This document shows positions 57,601 to 64,000 of a stretch of 64,000 bases of DNA, piece after piece. Within the stretch, counting starts at the first letter, position 1. Each line of letters opens with the position of its first letter. Below the pieces are notes generated by a model. It did no database searches. It was not told where the DNA came from and saw only the letters and a program-made list of their open reading frames with translations. The position numbers and the translations under genes were made by a program. This stretch comes from Clytia hemisphaerica (lineage: Eukaryota > Cnidaria > Hydrozoa > Leptothecata > Clytiidae), in contig CACVBU010000859.1 of the NCBI GenBank assembly GCA_902728285.1, forward strand, positions 321,323-385,322. The letters run 5' to 3'.

Positions 57601-57725
57601 GTCAAGCCAGGACCAATATCACTTTCGAGTAGATCGAAATCATAGCCTTCAGTCGGGCCTTCAGTATTGTATGTATTGTATGTATTGTATGTATTGTATG
57701 CATTTGAAGTATATCTTCCTGCCAT
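52852..57725 (-). CDS. TRAF-like RING/zinc-finger signalling adaptor, 6 exons, 454 aa
   Basis: Exons in coding order: 57725-57496, 57248-57203, 56678-56568, 56249-56088, 55465-55379, 53580-52852 (TAG); phases match, 1365 nt. Residues 43-84 form a C3HC4 RING (CPIC, CKHAFCKIC, CSIC) only when exon 1 ends at the GTATGT donor at 57495; reading through gives a longer frame but a broken RING. Residues 111-221 carry TRAF-type zinc fingers: C111/C118-W/H131/C135, C142/C146/H158/C162, C162/C169/H185/C189, and a fourth (C196/C201/H221) lacking its last Cys. Residues ~225-300 are a Lys/Glu/Leu-rich coiled coil. Residues ~310-454 are a divergent C-terminus, possibly a degenerate MATH domain. TRAFs link TNF/Toll-type receptors to kinases and can be ubiquitin ligases. 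An in-frame (Tyr-Asn-Thr)4 repeat near residues 10-21 comes from a 9-bp tandem repeat. Confidence 0.88.
53720..53962 (+). repeat. (GAAC)n microsatellite, about 60 units
   Basis: About 240 bp of uninterrupted GAAC/AACG with one extra A near 53940. Reading frames give (NERT)n or, on the other strand, (SFVR)n; these are not proteins. Lies in the last intron of the TRAF-like gene, 140 bp upstream of the terminal exon. Confidence 0.97.
54571..54602 (+). repeat. Poly(T) run, ~32 nt
   Basis: Homopolymer with no clear retroelement beside it on the minus strand. Confidence 0.9.
54905..55090 (-). repeat. GACAGTGTCTGCC-family repeat copy in a TRAF-gene intron
   Basis: TTTCATATCAGGACAGTGTC, GCTGATATAAGC and the ACCAATCTTGCTCCACATCC block are present in the same order as in the other copies. 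It lies in the last intron of the TRAF-like gene. Confidence 0.75.
56278..56375. mobile_element. Palindromic ~100-bp MITE, copy 5, 28 bp from a splice acceptor
   Basis: CCCTGCTGGCACACAAC left, GTTGTGTGCCAGCTGGG right. It lies 28 bp upstream of the zinc-finger exon 56249-56088 of the TRAF-like gene. Confidence 0.85.
56743..57055. mobile_element. CACCCCTGTCTCAC-family MITE, diverged copy in a TRAF-gene intron
   Basis: ACACCCCCTTCTCACAGACC at the left; CTACCGGGTCTGTGAGGTGT at the right. The interior has the family CCCCAGTGG and TCCCAAT-type blocks. Ends are less regular than in the copies at 9237 and 23081. Confidence 0.6.
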
Positions 57726-58368
57726 TGTTCTTTCAAAATGTAAAACTTTATCCAAATAAATTCAGACTTAATTTAAACCATCTTTAACTTAGATATTTGG
57801 ATATTCCATAACTCCATAACCTAGACTGTTTATCTCTATGGTAGATACGAAAAACACTAATGAATCATCTTAAACGATTTTACTCAGAGCGTTTTTGATA
57901 TAATCTTTCATTAGTAGCGTGTTCTCAATAAACTCTTTAAACAAATTAATGACTTTTCTTTTACGCATGCGTAATCAATCAATTGTTGGTATTATATATC
58001 ATTAAATAGATAATTCATATTAGCTTAATAAGTATTATTATCCATATAGCGGTCATTAAGTAAGCCATTAAAGATTCGAACGGCGGGCGGTATTGAAGGG
58101 TTCTATGACTCAAATAGTCATACCCGCGCTGAGAAAAATAAGGCGTCGCGCTTCAGAGGGCTGAAATATCATTAACCGTCGGAACTTTATTGAAGTCGTT
58201 GCATTGAAGCGGTGAGACTAAACCGACGTCAGAAAAAAACACTTTTTGGTCATTTGCGGCCCGCTCGCAAGGGTACTCAAAACTTGTTGAAGACATTGCA
58301 TTGAAGCAAAAAGACTTGGCTGACGCTAGAAAAAAACGTTGTTTGAATGTCCGATATGGATAATAATA

Positions 58369-58549
58369 GTAATAGCGTTAAGTTTTCGTTCGTTGTTGTC
58401 ATTAATTCTGCCCTTTCAGTTTGATTATTAGCCCTCTTGTGCCATTTGCGCCCTCCGCTTCGCGTCGGGCCCAAATGACACTCTCGGGCTAATAATCAAA
58501 CTGCGCGGGCAGAAAATAACAACAACGACCTCAAACTGAACGCTATATA
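58369..58549. mobile_element. Palindromic element upstream of the TRAF-like gene
   Basis: TTCAGTTTGATTATTAGCCC...CAAATGGCAC and its inverse (GGGCTAATAATCAAACTGC) around CGCTTCGCGTCGGGC; outer arms AACAACGAACG / CGTTGTTGTCATT. More CpG-rich than the surroundings. Confidence 0.75.
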
Positions 58550-60989
58550 GAATTAAAAAAACGCAGATAAAATGGTAATGAGAGAGAGATTACAACAAAT
58601 GGTAATGCGGTAAATTTTGTCTCTCAATTTGGGGCTATTCCAGAAATGGTCTGTACCCCTTTGTTCTATGTTGAGGAGGTGTATCCTTTTAATATATTAA
58701 AATTATGCCGGTAAAATATGAATTTTCTGTAATGAAATATGATATAAACTTAAACGTGTTAAGAGCTCTGTGATAATAAATGCATGAATGCAGATACTGT
58801 TCTGATTAAGTTTAAATTTAGACACACTGCATGTTGCTCAAAAATACCTTCTCCAGAAGATGATGGTTTATTAAATTTGTGTAAATCATGGATATTTTTA
58901 ACTTTTTTGAGAAAATCATCCTAAAATATTCTTACAGCATTCTTAGGGTAGGATCCTAATTAAGACTAGATTTAACATTTAGTATATACGCCTCAAGCAT
59001 AAAATGGCATTTTTGTGAAAGGAGCAAGCCTTACTTGGGGGTAATTGACAATTTTTAGCTTTTTAACGGTAGGGTTGACTTTGATTTCGAGATCGACCAT
59101 GAAGAATTCTGCTAGTACGGGGCCAAGTTGGGAACATATTGCCAATCCATATGACTGTTTACATGAGATTCTCAAACGAATGGAAAAATGTACATTTAAG
59201 AATTGAGAGCATCCAAATTTTTTTAGGCCTTCGGGTGTTCTTAACTTTTTGAGTTTTAAGCCTAAAAATATTCTTAGTATGTTTTTATTTTCGACATTTT
59301 GTGAGTATTTTTATTTATTTTCCTTAAAAATCGGGTGTTTTTGAGTCGACAAAGCCTTATAAAATGTTCTTAAATTGTTCCTGATATTTTCGATATTCAA
59401 GATATTTTTCTTTACGTCTAAAATTTCACAATACGCCTTCATTTTCAATGAAACTTTAACAGTTTTATCAGGCAAAGCATAAAATTTGATGCCTGTTCAA
59501 GTCAATATGCACTCTTTTGAAGCCTGCTCAATAATATTAACGTTTTAAGGTTCTTGTCATGAACACCTTTTCAGATTTCAGATATAGGTAGTGGTGAAAA
59601 AACTATATGAATCAAAGCTATAAGTCGTTTACAAAAAGATACGTACTAACTCAACCTAAATTTGACATGTAATACGTAACTAAATCATAAAATAGCATTT
59701 TTGTGAAAGTTTTGAGCCTTAATGATGGGCAGTTGGCAATTTACAGTTAGAAATGCTCTAAAAATGGCATGTTAAGTTCTGTTGCTAAAGTCCATAATGG
59801 TGGTATTCTTGGCATATTCCTAGATTTTCAACCAATTTTGTTCATGAATATTACTCCAATTTGATGAACCTGAGTTTAAAGCACAAGTTTTTTTCATAAG
59901 AACATCCAAAAATTTGCAGTTTTAAGCCTGAAAATATCCTTAAGATGTTCTTCATTTCACCATGTGAGTATTATTATGCAATTTCCTGAGAAACATTTTT
60001 AAGTCCATAAAGTTTTCTTAACTTGTTTATAGTATTTTGGTCATCGAGGTCTTATGTTCTTTTATAGTTTGTTCTTATAAAAAAACAGAGATGTAAATAA
60101 GTTTGTAGATTTTGATTGCAAATTTGAAATTGCAAAGGCAGAAAATCGGTATTAATAAATTTCAAACTCTTCTGGATAAGTTTGATGTGTTCCACGTGAC
60201 CGATTGACCTGTAATGATTATATAACTTTAAAAGAAAATCTGTAGTATAAACTTCAGTGTAAGATAGTTCTAACGAGACGACTCCTAGACCACTAAATAC
60301 GGAACCGCGCATCTTTTGTGGGGGAAGCCAGTCATCATCAACAAAAGAAAATCGAAAAAGCTTTTTACGAACTTACAGAATTTTTAACGTGGTATGTTTT
60401 GCAAGTTGGACAAGATGCTCTCCTGAACAAAACGAAAAGTAAATTTGCATTATTAATTTCGCATAGCGAAAGTATTACGATAGTCTTTCTATGTGTGTGT
60501 GTGTGTGTGGCGAGAAAAATTTTGGGGCGCAAATTATGGCGTGGGCGTTTGGCTGCGGGCGTACTACGGCCAATGTTCTAAAAGTGGACTCACTCACAAA
60601 GATAAAAAACAGCGCTTTTGCCAATAATTAAAATACGCTAGTGCAAGAAGTGTAACCAAGCCTTTGTAAACATTTATCTTCATCATGAGAATTTTTTAAT
60701 GGCTGCTTGATTGCACGTATGATTTTGAAACTTGACCTGTATAAATTTTTATCATGTTTTCTGGTCTTTCGTAGAGTATTTAGAGGTTTATTATTCGTTT
60801 ACTACTAAGTATTTTATGTTTGTGTAGTTAGTGAATGCACCAATAAATTGATAATGCTCAGTAAGTAGTACAAAAAGAGTTAATTTTACACACAACAACA
60901 ACAACACTCACACATAAAACCCACTAAAACCCTCTTCTTTACGAAAGTACTAAGTATACTTCTTTATATAAGTTTGATGACAGTTTTTT

Positions 60990-61555
60990 ATCTGATGAAG
61001 TTTGATTGTTTGATTGGTGTTCGATGAGTTTGGTTTAGGTAAAGGTTCCAGCTTTTCCTCCACGATGCCAGGCGATGATCAACCGAACCCTATCAAACCA
61101 ATTTTGGTTTGGTAATTGAATCATTTCATCGAACGAAATCGAACAATAGGTGTTCGATTATCGAACCTAATCTAACAGTAATCGAACTTTGCCGGAAAAT
61201 CTTCAGTTCGATGTTTGATTAAAGTTTGATTACTTACATTGCAGTTCGATTAAGTTCAATCAGTGTTTTTGTAGCTCAAATGATTCCAGTTATTGCTAGC
61301 GCAACAGCTCAATCAAACACATCGTACATCAATCAAACTAACTGGAATTTCTTGGTTCGATGACGGTTGGATTTGTTTCGGTAATCAAACAGTTCGATTG
61401 ACATCGCTTGACCGATGGGATGATAGATATTGGCCTGCTCTTTGAGCTTTAGCGTGGGTGTCTACTAATAAGCCAACAGAGTGTGAAAAAAAAAATGGGC
61501 AACCAAGGTAATAAATCAAACTAATTGAGCTTAAATCAAACTTCATCAATCTTGA
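60990..61555. mobile_element. Inverted-repeat element rich in TTCGATT/AATCGAA
   Basis: CTGATGAAGTTTGATTG left and ATCAAACTTCATCAATC right; the interior is full of TCGAAC/GTTCGA motifs on both strands. Confidence 0.55.
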
Positions 61556-62151
61556 TACCTCTTTTGCTAATCAGAATTTTCATTTTGAATCATTAAAAAC
61601 TCCAGTGGTACCGTTGATTTGTATGAGATTCCCATTTCCGCACTAAGATTCTTGATACTTTTCTGGAATCTCTCCTCTATATATATTTTTTACGGGATAA
61701 CCAGCAAGAGATTGGGGAAGGTTTGTTTTAATGGGATGCAGTTAGAGCATAAAGGATTCTTTGTTGTGATTTTCTAGAAGGGCCATTAATCAATTACGTA
61801 TAATATTGATTCTTTTACTGTTTTTAGCACTTACTACTTTCACTGGTGTGTAAACATTTATTTTATGATTTTGAAAGATTTACCGTCAACCTAGAAATAA
61901 TTAATCTTAAAGGTCTATTAAAGCATCAGAAAATAATTGAAAATTGAAAATAATTGCATCACTTTTAGTGAGGTTTAGTCAATTAGTATGTGGTGGGAAA
62001 ATTTGAGTGACAGGTGGTTAATAAATCCCAAATCCCCATATTCTATCTCATAATCTATCCATATCTGTATCCTTAAGTTAATATATTTTTATATGGATTT
62101 TTGTGTTGAAATTTGGGAAAATTTTAATCTCAAGGAGTATTATTTCTTTAA

Positions 62152-63611
62152 CCTTTCCAGCGCGCAACTTTTTAAATTTTCACGCTGTCAGCGCGCAACA
62201 TTTTTTCAGAAAATAGACATGTTCAGTTATTTGATCATAACTCAAGAACTAGGAATCTTTAGAAAAAAAGTAAGGTATCCCTGAAAAGCTACTTAAATTC
62301 TACAACTTTTAGACCAAGTACCAATCCAAATAAAATATTCCAACAAAAATGGTAGCATCACGTAAACCACAGTTTTTTTTTCACGTTTTGCGGTAATGTC
62401 ACTTTTTTTGCATTTTTCACTTCTAGAGCAAAAAAAAGTGGGGGGAAGTTAATTAAAAAATCTGTCCTTGGCTATTTATCAATCTATACATCATTTTGAA
62501 GTAATATACCGAAAATCAGCATCCAGAAAAATCTGTATGTGTCACACCAGCCTCCCAAATATCGGTCACTTTTGCCAAAAATCACGATTTTCGGCTAAAA
62601 AAATCCAATATATACAATTTTGAAGTATTTTGATGATAATGTGTTTCCAGAAGCAGCTACAACATCAAAAATGGTGTAAAAGTATTCCCCAACTATCTAA
62701 ACAACACTTTCAGTCAGTATTCTTAGCTCCTGAAGCTTTTGAAGGGTATCGGCTACCGTGAAACTAGATGGCATAGTTGGCGGCAGTTGCAAAGTTTCCA
62801 AAAACCGTAAGCCTTTTGAGGCAAACTCATTGCTATCAAATCTGGTCTCTTTTGCCCATAAGGAATGCTAAATGTCATCATAATAATTCCATGTGGCTGT
62901 TATGTGGTTCCTGCCATCATTTTGATCCATATAAGCTGTAATCAGGACATCGTTATGAGCCAAGAATTTCGGGGATCGATCGACCGTTGCTGGTGGAGCG
63001 GAAGAAGTAGTGCAATTCAACATAAATCCAGGCTTTTCAATTCTTTGGTGCTCCTTTGAAATAAATGAGGTGTAGAAAACACTTTTGCATTGAATTTGTC
63101 CACTTTCCATGCTCCAACCTGAATAAAAAGTAAAAAGTACTGTAAGTTTGGGTCGACTCCGATGGTTTGTCGAGAAAAGTGGTCAAAATGACAAATAAAT
63201 GGAATTTTTATGCTAAAAACAAACACAACAAAATATAAGATATACTTACTGGATGTTTTGCCATTATAAAAACAATGTTTCCATGAAGAAAAGTGGCCTA
63301 AACCAGTCAAAAAATCCAAGAACTTTAGCAGTAAGTTTGAAAAACCCATTTCTTGGTCGCCATCTTGATTCAGTGTTTTTCTCTACCTTTTCTCCGAAAT
63401 CTGCTGCCTCACCACGTGATCAAAACATTACATCACCATATATCAAAAGAAAGCTTAGAATCTCTACTTTCCGTTTCTCTTTACTTCTACGGCTAGCAAA
63501 GAAGCCAATGGGAGAAATATAGCTTAGAAGATCACTATGTCAAAAAAACGACTATACTCGTCTGCCGGAACGTATGCTCGACGACTATACTCGTCCGCCG
63601 GGCTGAAAAGG
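62152..63611. mobile_element. piggyBac-like element flanked by TTAA
   Basis: TTAA at 62148-62151 and 63612-63615 flank a 1460-bp segment whose ends are inverted: CCTTTCCAGC on the left, and GCTGAAAAGG (reverse complement CCTTTTCAGC) on the right. The TTAA duplication and a CCTTT-type terminus are piggyBac hallmarks. Near the right end a 20-bp sequence, CGACTATACTCGTCYGCCGG, occurs twice (about 63550-63569 and 63581-63600), as subterminal transposase-binding repeats often do. Internal sequence is AT-rich and carries one split open frame on the minus strand. Confidence 0.6.
62868..63349 (-). pseudogene. Possible piggyBac transposase remnant, two exons, ~116 aa
   Basis: Exon 63349-63250 joins exon 63118-62868 in phase across a GTAAGT/CAG intron. 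The first part (LLLKFLDFLTGLGH...FYNGKT) resembles the piggyBac core where a Leu-rich helix precedes a DNFYTS-like motif, and ITAYMDQNDGRNH could match the later WKDKK region. The acidic catalytic residue of DNFY is replaced here (KHCFY), so it would be inactive. Assignment leans on the surrounding TTAA-flanked ends; the protein similarity alone is weak. Confidence 0.35.
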
Positions 63612-63719
63612 TTAAAGCTTACAGTTAGCTAGATTTTACCCTGCCATTTTCTAGTTCAGAAGCTTGAGCTCGACTACTCAACTGCTTTTTGCTTTGAATG
63701 GCCTCTTCCAGAAAATGCC

Positions 63720-64000
63720 TATATGGGGGGGGGGGGGGTGGGGTGGAGAATATAGTGGTCCAGGGGGGGGGGTGGGGGTTAGTGAAAAATCTACAAAATT
63801 TGCCTTGTCCGGTGGGTGGGTAAACTTGCTCTGTTTGGGGTAATTTTGCTCTGTTTTAGGGTAGTTTTGATTGTCCATGGAGTCAACTGATGCTTGTCAG
63901 AGGGTTAGACCTGCTGCTGTACGGGGGGTTAGACCTGCTGTCTGTGGGTCAAAAGTCACAGGGTAAATTTCAAAAAAATGTTATATCCTCCAAACCCCCC
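63720..64000. other. G-run-rich sequence to window end
   Basis: Two G-runs (about 63725-63736 and 63764-63771) and repeated GGGTTAGACCTGCTG / TTTGCTCTGTTT motifs. No gene seen; possibly the start of another element cut by the window. Confidence 0.4.

Larger units (their letters stand above)
57726..62151. other. Intergenic stretch upstream of the TRAF-like gene
   Basis: Only repeats seen: the palindrome at 58369, ATAAGAACAT-family copies at 59215-59400 and 59885-60085, a (TG)n run at 60493-60510, an (AAC)n run at about 60893-60910, and the TTCGATT-rich element at 60990-61555. The TRAF promoter is expected just above 57725. Confidence 0.5.

Overview
This is a metazoan nuclear window. It is AT-rich, with multi-exon genes, GT-AG introns, AATAAA poly(A) signals and dense short inverted-repeat transposons. 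The gene content (ankyrin/SOCS-box, Eph-like, PAN, collagen/Ig/C-type lectin and TRAF-like proteins) and the repeat style suggest an early-branching animal. A cnidarian is my best guess; the sequence does not settle the phylum.

Layout. (1) 244-8107, plus strand: a complete ankyrin-repeat/SOCS-box gene (9 exons, 426 aa), with several inverted-repeat elements in its introns. (2) 8108-17435: no gene seen; MITE-like elements, a ~175-bp tandem repeat and a tRNA-like sequence. (3) 17472-21967, minus: a 6-exon, 264-aa protein equivalent to only the Cys-rich region plus one FN3 domain of an Eph receptor, ending in a hydrophobic C-terminal tail. (4) 25501-38504, minus: a 6-exon, 424-aa secreted protein with a PAN-like N-terminus and about 300 residues of beta-rich sequence. 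Its 9.4-kb second intron holds a 22-bp minisatellite carrying a decayed non-LTR retrotransposon with a restriction-like endonuclease, plus a 5'-truncated LINE. (5) 43053-50213, minus: an 8-exon protein with signal/anchor, charged stalk, short collagen, three Ig domains and a C-type lectin domain, with a one-base frame disruption in the lectin exon. (6) 52852-57725, minus: a 6-exon, 454-aa TRAF-like protein (RING, TRAF zinc fingers, coiled coil, diverged C-terminus). (7) 57726-64000: no host gene seen; inverted-repeat elements and a TTAA-flanked piggyBac-like element.

Exons were joined by hand from splice sites and reading phase; every junction in the five host genes keeps frame except the disrupted lectin exon. 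Four consecutive minus-strand genes code for extracellular recognition-type or signalling-adaptor proteins. They are not an operon, and any shared role is inference. The unusual items are the Eph-like protein without ligand-binding or kinase domains, the collagen-Ig-lectin architecture, and the retroelement lodged in phase inside its own kind of tandem repeat.
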